Of a stretch of 57,417 nucleotides of DNA, positions 42,672 through 52,055 are shown piece by piece; position 1 is the stretch's first letter; each line of letters begins with the position of its first letter. The DNA lies in contig CAZGCA010000032.1 in the NCBI GenBank assembly GCA_964524145.1, positions 1 through 57,417 of the forward strand. The letters run 5' to 3'. A program made the position numbers and the translations under genes. This stretch comes from CAZGCA01 sp964524145 (GTDB lineage: Bacteria; Hydrogenedentota; CAZGCA01). The notes under the pieces were generated by a model. That model was not told the origin of the DNA and did not search any database. It worked only from the letters and a program-made list of their open reading frames with translations.

Positions 42672-45082
42672 TCGCCGACATATATGGCGCTCGATATCGC
42701 CGCCAGCTCTGTTGCGGAACCATCAGCCTGCGAACCGGTACCGGGCACTACCAGGTCCACGCGGTACCATGCGTTGTCGCGCACATCGTCCGCGAAGACA
42801 AACGTCCTGGTGTCCGAGCCGAGGGTGAACGTCTTCATCTCCGCGCTGTTCGAGACAACTACCACCGTGCCATCATCCTTGCCGCCGATAATCGTTATCT
42901 TAAACGACACCTCGTTATCGGTAGGGACGATGACATCTCCCTGCAATACCTGATAAACACCGTCGCCGTCGGGGTCGGCCCGGAAGTCTATTATAGCTCC
43001 ATCCGGCGACCGTACCATGCAAGTGTGCCGATTGCGAATCGCATCGAGAACCGCAGGCACCGAGAGGTTCTCTGCATACACCGCAGTACCGGGATGCCCG
43101 AGCCTCTCTGTTGGCCCGTGCCGGTCGCTGCTGCCGATTATGGCAACGCGCTCGCCTTCAGCAGTACGCTCTTCCCAAAACGCCACCTCGTCAGGCGCCC
43201 GCACCTCGATACCGTGATAGCCCGTCACCCTCGGCGTCCATGGGATGTTCGTGTCGGCGGGATGGTTGAGGATGAAGATGCCGCCCTGCCTCCGGAAAAG
43301 GTTTATGGCAAACTGTGTCTGAACGTCGTTCTCCCAGTAGTCGGCATGTGCCCGTATTCCCAGCACGGTTGCATGACTTCGCGTGCCCCACTCTTCACCC
43401 GGGATGAGGAGCACATCGGAGTGGTATTCGGGATCGAACGCAGGGAGCGTCGTTCGATGGTCGGTTATCGCAAGAAAGTCCAATCCCATATCCTCGGCCA
43501 TCTTTATGATCTCCGGGACAGAATTGACACCGTCGCTGTACAGCGTGTGACAATGGGTCTCGCCGACGTACCATTCGGGTTTATCCCGCACCACGTCCGT
43601 GTCAATCTTGATCTCGCGCTGCCAGGGGATTGATGCCGGACTATTCGGGTCGGTGCCCGCTTGTTCCTCCACAAAGTCGAACGCGCCATCCTTGTCAGAA
43701 TCACTTTGGGCGAACTTGGGCGAGTTTTCGGGGAACGGCACGAACACATAGATGAGGTTGTCGGCCTCGCTTAGCATAGGACACTCATGAATTCCGACCA
43801 TGTAGTCCATTCCGTTGGCTCGCGCGAATTGGATCGCAGTGTACCTCCCGGGTTGGAGGTAGATCTCGCCCTTACCTGACGGGCTCTCAATCTGCTGTGG
43901 TCGGTATCCTGGTGGCGACACGGGTTTCGCGTAATCCGCGTTGTTGATCAGAACGAGCTTGAACCACACAAACTTTCCCTTGTTGTTCTTGCACTCGATG
44001 CGCAACCGCGCCCCCTGCTTCATCTCGAGCGGGACTTTGGTCGTCTTGCCCGACTCGACGATCACCCTGGCAGGAGCGTTTTGCAGCTTCTCGGCTTGTG
44101 CCAGCAGCCCGTACTCTCCCTGGGGCAGCGTGACGGAGAAGTTGCCCTCCTCGGAAGAGATCGCCTGGGTCAGCGGCGCGGCACCCTGGCTGACGTCAAC
44201 GCGGGCACCGGCAACCGGAACGCCGTCCCTTTTCTTAGCCAATGTTCCGGCGACGGTGCCGAAGTCTTTGCCGCTGAGCACAAGTGCGGTCTTCATAACA
44301 TCTGCAAGGTCGGGCATGCCGACCACAAAGAAACGCTGATACGAGACCGGTTGCCCCGGTTCGAGGGTTAGTGTGCCGATGCTGATAGCCGAGGCGCCGT
44401 TAGCAAGATGCCGAACCGTGAGTTCCTTCCGACCGGCGGTCCACCCGTAGGATACATTCTTCCCCGCGGCGCCGTGCCAGAGACAGTTCACCGTCGCGGG
44501 AAACGAGAAACCGTGGCCGGGGACGTACTCGTCGGTATCCCCCCACAGGATTGCGTCCGCAGGCGAGTAGCTCGTGACAACGTTGCTGCCAGTGTTGGTG
44601 AATCGCGACTCCACCATGACACAGTTCGCGTTCTCGGCGAGCGTATACCGTGTTTCGATCTTGATATTCGCGTTGCCGCTATCCGCACCGGTAACCACCA
44701 GCGACGCGTCGTCACCGTTCTCCGGTGAGAACTCTATTCGTTGCTCGGTGTAGCGGGCCACGCGTCTCGCATCATTGTTGATGATCAGCAGCGTACCACC
44801 ATACTCGTCGCCAATGCCGTCGGCACCCGCTGCATCAACAATGTTGCCGCCGGAAGCGGCGTAAGGGTTCGTCTTATGAGAGACATTGCTGATGACGACC
44901 GTTATCAGATCATTCTTCAAAACGAAGTCGCCAACAACACCTGCCGCGGCCCGCCCCTCACACAACTCCGCCTCTGACTCGACTTGTTTTACAACTACCG
45001 CAGCATCGGTCGGCTTTGTGAACGTGATCAGCGAGCCGCATATCGTCGCTGCAGCCACTGAGAGAATCGTTATCCTGCGCAA
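42668..45082 (-). CDS. CehA/McbA-family secreted metallohydrolase (PHP domain)
   Basis: The product has 804 residues. TTG 45082 is preferred because GGAGG is seven bases upstream and a signal peptide (ITILSVAAATICGSL) follows at once. A beta-rich N-terminal half includes a carboxypeptidase-regulatory-like fold (GTVAGTLAKKRDGVPVAGA). A single calcium-loop repeat of TSP3 type (SDSDKDGAFDFVEEQAGTDP) comes next. Then a PHP domain spans about residues 505-680, with GETHCHTLYSDG, ITDHRT, HPAD and SSDRHG. A C-terminal beta domain ends the protein. It is likely periplasmic or extracellular; substrate unknown. It is upstream of ftsY and coupled to it by a GTGA overlap. Confidence 0.85.
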   Translation of the reverse strand: MRRITILSVAAATICGSLITFTKPTDAAVVVKQVESEAELCEGRAAAGVVGDFVLKNDLITVVISNVSHKTNPYAASGGNIVDAAGADGIGDEYGGTLLIINNDARRVARYTEQRIEFSPENGDDASLVVTGADSGNANIKIETRYTLAENANCVMVESRFTNTGSNVVTSYSPADAILWGDTDEYVPGHGFSFPATVNCLWHGAAGKNVSYGWTAGRKELTVRHLANGASAISIGTLTLEPGQPVSYQRFFVVGMPDLADVMKTALVLSGKDFGTVAGTLAKKRDGVPVAGARVDVSQGAAPLTQAISSEEGNFSVTLPQGEYGLLAQAEKLQNAPARVIVESGKTTKVPLEMKQGARLRIECKNNKGKFVWFKLVLINNADYAKPVSPPGYRPQQIESPSGKGEIYLQPGRYTAIQFARANGMDYMVGIHECPMLSEADNLIYVFVPFPENSPKFAQSDSDKDGAFDFVEEQAGTDPNSPASIPWQREIKIDTDVVRDKPEWYVGETHCHTLYSDGVNSVPEIIKMAEDMGLDFLAITDHRTTLPAFDPEYHSDVLLIPGEEWGTRSHATVLGIRAHADYWENDVQTQFAINLFRRQGGIFILNHPADTNIPWTPRVTGYHGIEVRAPDEVAFWEERTAEGERVAIIGSSDRHGPTERLGHPGTAVYAENLSVPAVLDAIRNRHTCMVRSPDGAIIDFRADPDGDGVYQVLQGDVIVPTDNEVSFKITIIGGKDDGTVVVVSNSAEMKTFTLGSDTRTFVFADDVRDNAWYRVDLVVPGTGSQADGSATELAAISSAIYVGE

Positions 45083-45219
45083 GGAGACACCTCCGACTTG
45101 TACACCGTTGCAACGTAGTTGGGCAATACTATACAAGGACACCAGAATACTAGCATACTCGTGCAGCACCGGACAAGATGGGAAGCGCATCTGCAAGGCG
45201 GACAGGATTCGTGCCGAAG

Positions 45220-47697
45220 CTATCCGGAATCGGCGAGCGCTTCCAGCGCGGTCATGAACCGTTCGGTCATGGGGAACTTGCCCGGGTACTTGACGAACTC
45301 GACGTGGCCGTCCATGTAGAGCACGTTGCCTCCGTCCGGCATGTGGTTGCCAAGCCGATCCCATATGAGAGGGATCTTGCTTTGGAGGTCTGGGGGTGCC
45401 TCCGGCTGGTTTATGTCCGTTATGAAGAACCGTTCTATCCCCTCTCGCAGCCTGAAAACCACCTTGCCGCCGACGTTGCCTTTGCCTTCGCGCACCTCAA
45501 TATCAGCGTCGCGCTCGGACAGATCGAGAGATTCATAGGCCTCCAGCAGGGCCAGCCCTTCATCCTCGGTCGTGACCGCCCAGCCAAGATAGAAGTAACT
45601 CTCGTCAGTAACGTCGTCCGCTTTCCAGGGAGGCACAATCAGGGTGTGCGGTGCCTTCCCCGGACAACACAGAATGTTTACATCGGTGAGGTACTCCGGA
45701 AAGATCTCGTCTCCTTCCACCATGAGGTTTCCCCGCCGGTCGTCTATGGCTGGAAACCTGCCCTTGTGCTCGTGCGCATACATTTTGAGCACGAGACCCA
45801 TTTGTTTTAGGTTGTTGGTGCATTCGGTCCGCATTGCAGCTGGTTGAGCGCCTCCGCGTGTGCCCAGGAAAGGAACCTGGACAAGGTTGCCAATGGCCGC
45901 ACCGACTGCAATACCCAGAAGAGGATTGCTGCTCAGTGAGGAATAGGTTGTTAACGTTATCCCGTCGTTATCAACGGTGCCGCTGGTAACGCCGGGGAAG
46001 AGGTGTTTGGTGATAGCTTCTGCCGGTGGCACGGACGCCAGATTGATGGGTATGCTTTGCTGTTGCATCTGGAGGATAGGCAGAGCAGTGTTATAGAACG
46101 TCTGGACCAACGCCGCGGTGTCCGAGTAGCCGAAATACACTGTCGGCTTTGGCACGTGTGTGAGCGATTCCTGAAGCACGGGACTCTCGCTCAGCATAAT
46201 TCTGTCTTCGTCAATAGTCATGACCAGTTCCTTGAGAGCCTGCGGCGAGGAAGCCATGATCAGGTAGTTGCCGTGCAACGTGTAGCTCGGCGTCACCGGC
46301 ATCATCGGCGCCCCGGGTATTGTGATGCTGTGAATCGTGTGGCCGCCGAAATCCGATTCCGCCAGAGAGACATCCAGCTTGCTCAACAGAGTATTGAGCG
46401 TTGTTGCCGCGTTGGTGGGGTCGCCTGTCTCGGCCACAATGGTAACCTGTGGAACCGGCAGCATCATGCCCGCCGGCGGAGGCGCGATTGCCACCGCCAA
46501 CTCGCCGGCGACCAAAGGCAAAATGCCTTCCTCGAGGTCCACGCCAACGCTCGACTCGAACTCGGCAATCACCGAGTCGATCTCTGCCGGGTCGGCCTCG
46601 CCAGACTCCTGCAGCAACGTCAGGAGTTCAGGCCAGATATCGGCCAGGCTGAGACGGTACGCCGAAGCCGTCAGGCAGTTGGCTGGCAGATACCTCAACG
46701 TCTTCGGAAAACCTTTGGCTGGCGTGAGCAGCTTGAACAGACCGGGGCTGCCACCCGCCGTCTTGACTCGTTGAATAGTCTTGACGCCTTTTCCTTCGGT
46801 TGTCGAGCCCACAGCAAACGCTTCGGTAGCAGCGAGGCCTGACACTTCAAGAAACCGCCCGAATTCGGCGGCATCGTCCGAGCCGACATTGTCCTTGATG
46901 ATCTCGAACGCTCTGTCCACGTTGACGAGCAGGAACGATTCAGGTCGCGGGCCGACTCTCCTTTTCATCTGTCTGAAAACGCTGGAAGTCGCCAGAGATC
47001 GTCTTGGTCTCGATGCGAGGTCATCGAGGAACCGGTCCATCCCATCTTTGGACGACGTGACAACAAGCCTGTTGCCGGGAAGTGCGTAACAGATCGTCGT
47101 CACGGTCGCATCGAATGTGTAAACGGTCGTTCCGGTATTATGAGAGTAGGATTCCCTTTTGGGGAACTCCTCAAAGCTCTCACTAACAGTGTCAAGGAGG
47201 TTGCCAAGAGCCCGGTCCACCTCTTCGATCGATTGCGTCTCTGGATCGAGGTCGGCTGCCATCAAGATACGCGGAGGCATCAGTGCTTCAGCATCCAGGT
47301 CGGTAATGGCGAATACGAATTGCCCATCAAACGAGAGTTCGGGCATACCCCCGCTCGCCTCGATCTTCTCTCCCAGGGCGATCAGTTGTTCCAGCATGGG
47401 TTCGAGTGCCGCTGCCATGACCGGTTCAAAGAACTCATTGATCTGCTCGAGGAACTCCTTGATCGAAGGTTCCTGCATGATGTCGTGCCAGGCAGTACCC
47501 TCGGCCTTCTTGCGCGATTCAGCCAAATCCTCGACAGAATAGAACACCAGGGTATCCCTCGGCAGGAGCTGCTCGTACCGGATCTTTACGGGACGCTCCA
47601 CGGGAGCGGGTTCCTTCCTGCACCCTGCGATACCGGCAGATACGATTCCTGCGACAACACAGAGAAGGATTCCCTTCAGCATGCGGGGTTTTCTCAC
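45220..47697 (-). CDS. Lipoprotein fused to a prepilin-like C-terminal domain
   Basis: The product has 825 residues from GTG 47697 with AGGAG ten bases upstream. The N-terminus is a lipoprotein signal (GIVSAGIAGC, Cys26). A long DUF3352-like region spans about 30-600. A short hydrophobic run (GIAVGAAIGNL) then precedes a domain from about residue 625 that closely parallels the globular part of the two prepilins at 53831-54748 and 55286-56164. Shared stretches are NNLKQMGLVLKMYA, FPEYLTD, RLREGIERFFITDIN, and the H-x10-DG box ending YMDGHVEFVKYPGK. There is no FTLIE prepilin signal. It would present a pilin-type domain from the membrane by lipid anchoring. Confidence 0.8.
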   Translation of the reverse strand: MRKPRMLKGILLCVVAGIVSAGIAGCRKEPAPVERPVKIRYEQLLPRDTLVFYSVEDLAESRKKAEGTAWHDIMQEPSIKEFLEQINEFFEPVMAAALEPMLEQLIALGEKIEASGGMPELSFDGQFVFAITDLDAEALMPPRILMAADLDPETQSIEEVDRALGNLLDTVSESFEEFPKRESYSHNTGTTVYTFDATVTTICYALPGNRLVVTSSKDGMDRFLDDLASRPRRSLATSSVFRQMKRRVGPRPESFLLVNVDRAFEIIKDNVGSDDAAEFGRFLEVSGLAATEAFAVGSTTEGKGVKTIQRVKTAGGSPGLFKLLTPAKGFPKTLRYLPANCLTASAYRLSLADIWPELLTLLQESGEADPAEIDSVIAEFESSVGVDLEEGILPLVAGELAVAIAPPPAGMMLPVPQVTIVAETGDPTNAATTLNTLLSKLDVSLAESDFGGHTIHSITIPGAPMMPVTPSYTLHGNYLIMASSPQALKELVMTIDEDRIMLSESPVLQESLTHVPKPTVYFGYSDTAALVQTFYNTALPILQMQQQSIPINLASVPPAEAITKHLFPGVTSGTVDNDGITLTTYSSLSSNPLLGIAVGAAIGNLVQVPFLGTRGGAQPAAMRTECTNNLKQMGLVLKMYAHEHKGRFPAIDDRRGNLMVEGDEIFPEYLTDVNILCCPGKAPHTLIVPPWKADDVTDESYFYLGWAVTTEDEGLALLEAYESLDLSERDADIEVREGKGNVGGKVVFRLREGIERFFITDINQPEAPPDLQSKIPLIWDRLGNHMPDGGNVLYMDGHVEFVKYPGKFPMTERFMTALEALADSG

Positions 47698-47822
47698 GAG
47701 ATTAGTCTCCTCACTCTTGGCACGTCGCCATTCGTTGGCTTGCCTTTACACTCCGTTGCGCCCCTCGTCTTCTGGCAATCTGCCCTCCGCGAATCGCGGA
47801 GAAACCGCCCATATCGAGAGGC

Positions 47823-47852
47823 AATCTATCACGTCCGTCGTTGGTGTGTCAA
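47823..47852 (-). promoter_or_regulatory. Sigma70-type promoter of lipoprotein gene
   Basis: On the minus strand, TTGACA (47847-47852) and TAGATT (47823-47828) are 18 bases apart, about 126 bases before GTG 47697. Nothing else was seen in the 444-base gap to the next gene, apart from a weak short frame at 48002-48145. Confidence 0.5.
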
Positions 47853-48001
47853 TAACGCGGTTTGGCAGAGTCAATCGCGGTGTCGGGCCGACAATTCACC
47901 GAGAAGCGTGGCCTCGCCAGAAGTCGTTGACAACCTCGATGCGTCTCTGGTAAACTCCGCCTCGAACCGATACCTTTCGAGGAGGCTGGACAGATACGGA
48001 T

Positions 48002-48145
48002 ATGGTTACGGACGCGGGTAGACTCTTTGTTTTGGGTACCACGCTGCGCGACCGGGAAGAAGGCCTTTGGCAGCAGATGCCATCATATGCGTACGGGCAA
48101 CTCGGAGTTCTCGATCCTGCGTACACGGGAGGGTTGGTGTTATGA
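48002..48145 (+). CDS. Possible 47-residue leader peptide
   Basis: ATG 48002 opens 47 codons (MVTDAGRLFVLGTTL...), ending with TGA 48143-48145, which overlaps the next gene's ATG by the ATGA rule. The overlap is the only support; no good binding site or homology is seen. Confidence 0.2.
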   Translation: MVTDAGRLFVLGTTLRDREEGLWQQMPSYAYGQLGVLDPAYTGGLVL

Positions 48146-48798
48146 AGGTCAAGTGGCTGGGTCATGCCAGTTTTGCGATCACTGCTGACGATGGCACGTG
48201 CATTGTCACAGACCCGTACGAGCCTGGCGGGTTCGGTGGGGCTATCGGGTACGGACCGATAACCGAGAAGGCCGACGTAGTGACTGTCAGCCACGACCAT
48301 GCCGATCACAACTACGTTGCCGGGGTGCCGGGCGCGCCGACTGTCTTGAAGGGTGCAGGCGCCCACGAAGCGCGAGGCATAGATTTCAAAGGGTTGGAGA
48401 CCGCCCACGACTCGTCCGGCGGCGCGGAACGAGGTTCCAACGTTATCTTCACATTTACCATGGACGACATAGTGGTGTGCCATCTTGGCGACCTCGGTCA
48501 CCGGCTGACCGCCGACCAGATAGACGCTATCGGCGAGGTCGACCTCCTATTGATTCCAGTCGGCGGCGTTTTCACGATCGACGCCGAGCGAGCGGCCAAG
48601 GTAGTGTCGAGTCTGGCGCCGAAGATCGTTATTCCCATGCATTTCAAGACGGCGAAGTGCGGGTTTGATATCGATCCCGTCGACAAGTTTCTCGAAGGCC
48701 AGGACAACGTTGAGAAGGCTGGCTCATCTGAAGTCGACGTGGATGTAACGGATGTTGACAACCCTCCGAAGATTGTCGTTTTGAAGCCTGCGTGTTAG
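48142..48798 (+). CDS. Metallo-beta-lactamase-fold hydrolase, UlaG-like
   Basis: The product has 218 residues. ATG 48142 follows GGGAGG by about ten bases. The fold signature is WLGHASFAI near the start and the His motif SHDHADHN (His-x-His-x-Asp-His). Further ligands lie in VCHLGDLG and IPMHFKT. This group comprises UlaG-like and other metal-dependent hydrolases with unassigned substrates. It lacks signals for export. Confidence 0.9.
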   Translation: MKVKWLGHASFAITADDGTCIVTDPYEPGGFGGAIGYGPITEKADVVTVSHDHADHNYVAGVPGAPTVLKGAGAHEARGIDFKGLETAHDSSGGAERGSNVIFTFTMDDIVVCHLGDLGHRLTADQIDAIGEVDLLLIPVGGVFTIDAERAAKVVSSLAPKIVIPMHFKTAKCGFDIDPVDKFLEGQDNVEKAGSSEVDVDVTDVDNPPKIVVLKPAC

Positions 48799-48893
48799 GA
48801 ACGGCCCCCGGCTTCGGGCAACAGCACGAGACCGGGGATATAATGAAGTAGATGTCGCGTTGGGAAGGGTAGTACAAAAAGGGAGAGAGTAGA

Positions 48894-50063
48894 ATGATCG
48901 ATTTCGAACTCACCGAAGAGCAAAGAATGATGAAGGACACGGCTCACAAGTTCGCCGAGAACGAGATTCGCCCGGTCGCTGCTGAGTATGACGAGTCGGG
49001 GGAGTTTCCGTGGCCGATTGTCGAGAAAGCGCACGAGATAGGGTTGACAAACTTCTACTTCCCTGAGGAATACGGTGGCGGCGGCATAACGTCTCATCTC
49101 ACAGGACACATCGTTGCGGAAGAGTTGTCCTGGGGTTGTGCCGGAATAGGAACCTGCATCCAGGCCACCGGGCTCGCCGCTGCGGCGATAATGGGTATGG
49201 GAACGGAGGAACAGAAGAAGCGGTGGATTCCGATGTTCACCGACCCCGAGAAGGTACGGATAGGAGCCATGGCACTGACAGAACCCGGCGCTGGTTCGGA
49301 CGTCAAGGCGATAACCACCACGGCTGCCAAAGACGGCGACCATTACGTTCTTAACGGGACGAAGTGTTTCATCACCAACGGCGGTATCGCTGACGTGCAC
49401 GTCATATTCGCCACTACCGACAAGAATCTAGGGCTCATGGGCTTGGCGGCTTTTATCATCGACAAGGACACCCCCGGCCTAAGTATGGGCAAGAAGGAAG
49501 ACAAGATGGGTGTGCGCGCCTCGCACACGGGCGAGGTCATTCTAGAAGATTGTCGCGTTCCCGCCGAGAACATGTTAGGCGGCGAGCCCGGAAGCGAAGG
49601 TGCGGGGCCGGGTGCGTTTGGGGCGCTGCAGATGCTCGAAGTGACTCGGCCCGGCGTGGGTGCCGCTGCCGTAGGGATAGGCAGGGCGGCGATGGAGTGT
49701 GCGGTGGACTACGCCAAGACACGTATACAGATGGGCAGGACCATAATTCGCCATCAGGGCATAAGCTTCAAGTTGGCTGATATGGCCATGAAGGTTGACG
49801 CTGCACGTCTGATGGTATGGCGCGCAGGCTGGATTGCAGACAAGGGGTTGCCGTTTGCACGCGGCGAAGGTAGTATGGCCAAATGTTTCGCTGGTGATAT
49901 CGCTGTTCAGGTAGCCATTGACGCGATACAGGTGCTCGGCGGGTACGGTTACATGAAGGACTACCCCGTCGAGAAGTACCTGCGCGACGCGAAGATCTAC
50001 CAGATCTGGGAAGGCACAGCCGAGGTACAGCGCATGGTTATCGCGCGCATGCTCAGGCTATAA
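48894..50063 (+). CDS. Acyl-CoA dehydrogenase
   Basis: The product has 389 residues from ATG 48894, behind GGGAGAGAG. FAD and substrate motifs are MALTEPGAGSD, CFITNGG and QVLGGYGYMKDYPVEK. The catalytic Glu is likely Glu373 in YQIWEGT, as in medium-chain enzymes. It oxidises an acyl-CoA to the enoyl-CoA and passes electrons to an ETF. No ETF genes are adjacent, and chain specificity is unknown. Confidence 0.95.
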   Translation: MIDFELTEEQRMMKDTAHKFAENEIRPVAAEYDESGEFPWPIVEKAHEIGLTNFYFPEEYGGGGITSHLTGHIVAEELSWGCAGIGTCIQATGLAAAAIMGMGTEEQKKRWIPMFTDPEKVRIGAMALTEPGAGSDVKAITTTAAKDGDHYVLNGTKCFITNGGIADVHVIFATTDKNLGLMGLAAFIIDKDTPGLSMGKKEDKMGVRASHTGEVILEDCRVPAENMLGGEPGSEGAGPGAFGALQMLEVTRPGVGAAAVGIGRAAMECAVDYAKTRIQMGRTIIRHQGISFKLADMAMKVDAARLMVWRAGWIADKGLPFARGEGSMAKCFAGDIAVQVAIDAIQVLGGYGYMKDYPVEKYLRDAKIYQIWEGTAEVQRMVIARMLRL

Positions 50064-50090
50064 GGCTATAGCTTTTGTTGAAACACCGCG

Positions 50091-50125
50091 GAGGGGACGG
50101 CAGATACGGGACCGTCCCCTCTTTC
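50091..50125 (+). terminator. Intrinsic terminator after acyl-CoA dehydrogenase
   Basis: A ten-base stem, GAGGGGACGG (50091-50100) with CCGTCCCCTC (50112-50121), has an 11-base loop and is followed by TTTCT. It sits 28 bases after the dehydrogenase stop. Confidence 0.85.
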
Positions 50126-50160
50126 TATAGTGACGCCCGCCCCAGGAAAGGAGCGCAGCA

Positions 50161-50958
50161 ATGACAGTGCGTTTTGCAGGTGTCGATGTCGGTGCAGTGA
50201 GCAGCAAAGCTGCCATAGTTGACGCCGAGGGCGGTCTTGTCGGCGCTGCGATTGTTCCCAGCGGGACCAGCCCGGCGGGTGCCGCTGAGAAAGCCATGCT
50301 GATAGCCTTGACAGATGCCGCTGTTTCGCCCGAAAAGATAGAGGCTATCATATCAACTGGCTACGGCAGGGAAAGCGTCACCCCAAAGACCAGGTCGGTT
50401 ACCGAGATAACCTGTCATGCACGCGGCGCGAGCGTGCTCTATCCCAAGACCCGGCTGGTTATTGACATCGGCGGCCAGGACTCGAAAGCCATATCGCTCG
50501 GCAACGACGGCAAGGTCAAGAATTTCGAGATGAACGACAAGTGCGCGGCGGGAACCGGGAGGTTTCTCGAGGTGATGGCGCGCACGCTCGAGGTCGGACT
50601 CGACCAGATGGGCGCGATCGCGCTCGAAACCGACAAGCCCGCGACGATATCCTCGACCTGCACGGTGTTCGCGGAGAGCGAGGTGGTCTCGCTGCTCGCC
50701 CAGGGCGAAAGTGTGTCGCGCATACTTGCGGGTCTGTGCAACTCGGTGGCGGAGCGTGTGCGTGCGCTGGCGTCGCGGGTCGGGATACACCCCGAAGCGA
50801 CGATGACCGGTGGCGTGGCGAAGAACGTGGGTGTTGTCAAAGCTCTCGAGAACGTGCTCGGCATGCCGCTCAACATACCCGACGAACCACAGATAGTCGG
50901 GGCGCTCGGAGCGGCTCTCATCGCGCGCGACCTTGGAACGCACCGCAATGAAGGTTGA
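50161..50958 (+). CDS. BadF/BcrAD/HgdC-type ATPase activase
   Basis: The product has 265 residues from ATG 50161, behind GGAAAGGAG. It has an ASKHA ATPase fold with VDVGAVSSKA and DIGGQDSKAI. Two cysteines, Cys128 (MNDKCAAGTG) and Cys167 (SSTCTVF), match the iron-sulfur ligands that bridge the homodimer in HgdC and BcrA-type activators. These use ATP to inject low-potential electrons into 2-hydroxyacyl-CoA dehydratases or reductases. No dehydratase subunits are next to it, so its target is unknown. It overlaps the aldolase gene by 11 bases. Confidence 0.9.
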   Translation: MTVRFAGVDVGAVSSKAAIVDAEGGLVGAAIVPSGTSPAGAAEKAMLIALTDAAVSPEKIEAIISTGYGRESVTPKTRSVTEITCHARGASVLYPKTRLVIDIGGQDSKAISLGNDGKVKNFEMNDKCAAGTGRFLEVMARTLEVGLDQMGAIALETDKPATISSTCTVFAESEVVSLLAQGESVSRILAGLCNSVAERVRALASRVGIHPEATMTGGVAKNVGVVKALENVLGMPLNIPDEPQIVGALGAALIARDLGTHRNEG

Positions 50959-51973
50959 CCTGCGCAGCGACACTTTCACAAAACCGTCCCAGGCTATGCG
51001 GGAAGCAATGGCCTGGGCAGAAGTGGGCGATGACGTCTACGGCGAGGACCCAACCGTCAACGAGCTGCAGCGACGCGTCGCCGAGCTGCTCGGCAAGGAA
51101 ACCGCCCTGTTTGTGTCGTCGGGAACGATGGCGAACCAGCTTGCCATCAGGTCGCAGACACATCACGGCGACGAGATCGTCATGGAGCGGACAAGCCATC
51201 CGTTCAACTATGAGTCGGGCGGTCTCGCTGCCATATCCGGTGTCCAAATGAACCTTATAGACGGTGACCGTGGCAGGATACGCAGAGAGGATATCGAAGA
51301 TGTGGTCCATCCGTCAAACCATCACTACGCACCAACATCCCTGATCTCGATCGAGAACACGACAAACCGCGGTGGTGGGGCCATCTACGACCTGGATGAG
51401 ATTGCTCGAATACGGGAATTCGCGCTCGAACACAGCTTGAAGATGCACCTCGACGGGGCCCGGTTGCTCAATGCGTGTGTCGAAACAGCCATTGCTCCGA
51501 GCGGATACGCCGCCCATTTCGACACGGTTTCCATCTGCCTTTCAAAGGGGCTTGGAGCGCCTGTGGGTAGCGTGCTTGCAGGGCCGGCGGAGACGATGGA
51601 CAAGGCGCACAGATTCCGTAAGATGCTCGGCGGAGGTATGAGGCAAGCGGGTATCATTGCCGCGGCCGGCGTCTACGCTCTCGAGAACAACGTTGACCGG
51701 TTGAAGGACGACCACCGGCGCGCCAGAAGGCTCGCAGAAGGAGTCTCTGCCGTTGGGTCGATAAAGATGCAATGGCCGGTAGACACGAACTTCGCCATGA
51801 TCGATGTTTCAGAGGCAGGTGTAACGGCCCCCGACGTCATGTCGATGCTCCATGCCGAAGGGGTTGGTATTTCGCCGGTATCCCAGACCGTCTTGCGAGC
51901 CGTGACGCATCTCGACGTTGACGACGAAGGCATAGAGTACGCCATCGCTGTCTTTGAGAAGCTGTTCGGCTAG
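50948..51973 (+). CDS. Low-specificity L-threonine aldolase
   Basis: The product has 341 residues from ATG 50948, overlapping the activase gene by 11 bases. It is PLP-dependent (fold type I). The Schiff-base Lys lies in LSKGLGAPVGS, Asp in HLDGARL pairs with the pyridine, and FVSSGTMANQLA binds phosphate. It cleaves threonine or allo-threonine to glycine and acetaldehyde. Length is standard. Confidence 0.95.
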   Translation: MKVDLRSDTFTKPSQAMREAMAWAEVGDDVYGEDPTVNELQRRVAELLGKETALFVSSGTMANQLAIRSQTHHGDEIVMERTSHPFNYESGGLAAISGVQMNLIDGDRGRIRREDIEDVVHPSNHHYAPTSLISIENTTNRGGGAIYDLDEIARIREFALEHSLKMHLDGARLLNACVETAIAPSGYAAHFDTVSICLSKGLGAPVGSVLAGPAETMDKAHRFRKMLGGGMRQAGIIAAAGVYALENNVDRLKDDHRRARRLAEGVSAVGSIKMQWPVDTNFAMIDVSEAGVTAPDVMSMLHAEGVGISPVSQTVLRAVTHLDVDDEGIEYAIAVFEKLFG

Positions 51974-52055
51974 CTTGCGCGACGGACTTCGTTCCGAACA
52001 AGCACCTCCTTGCCCGACGTCAAACCGCCGCATCCAGACGCCCCGGCCTTTGTCT

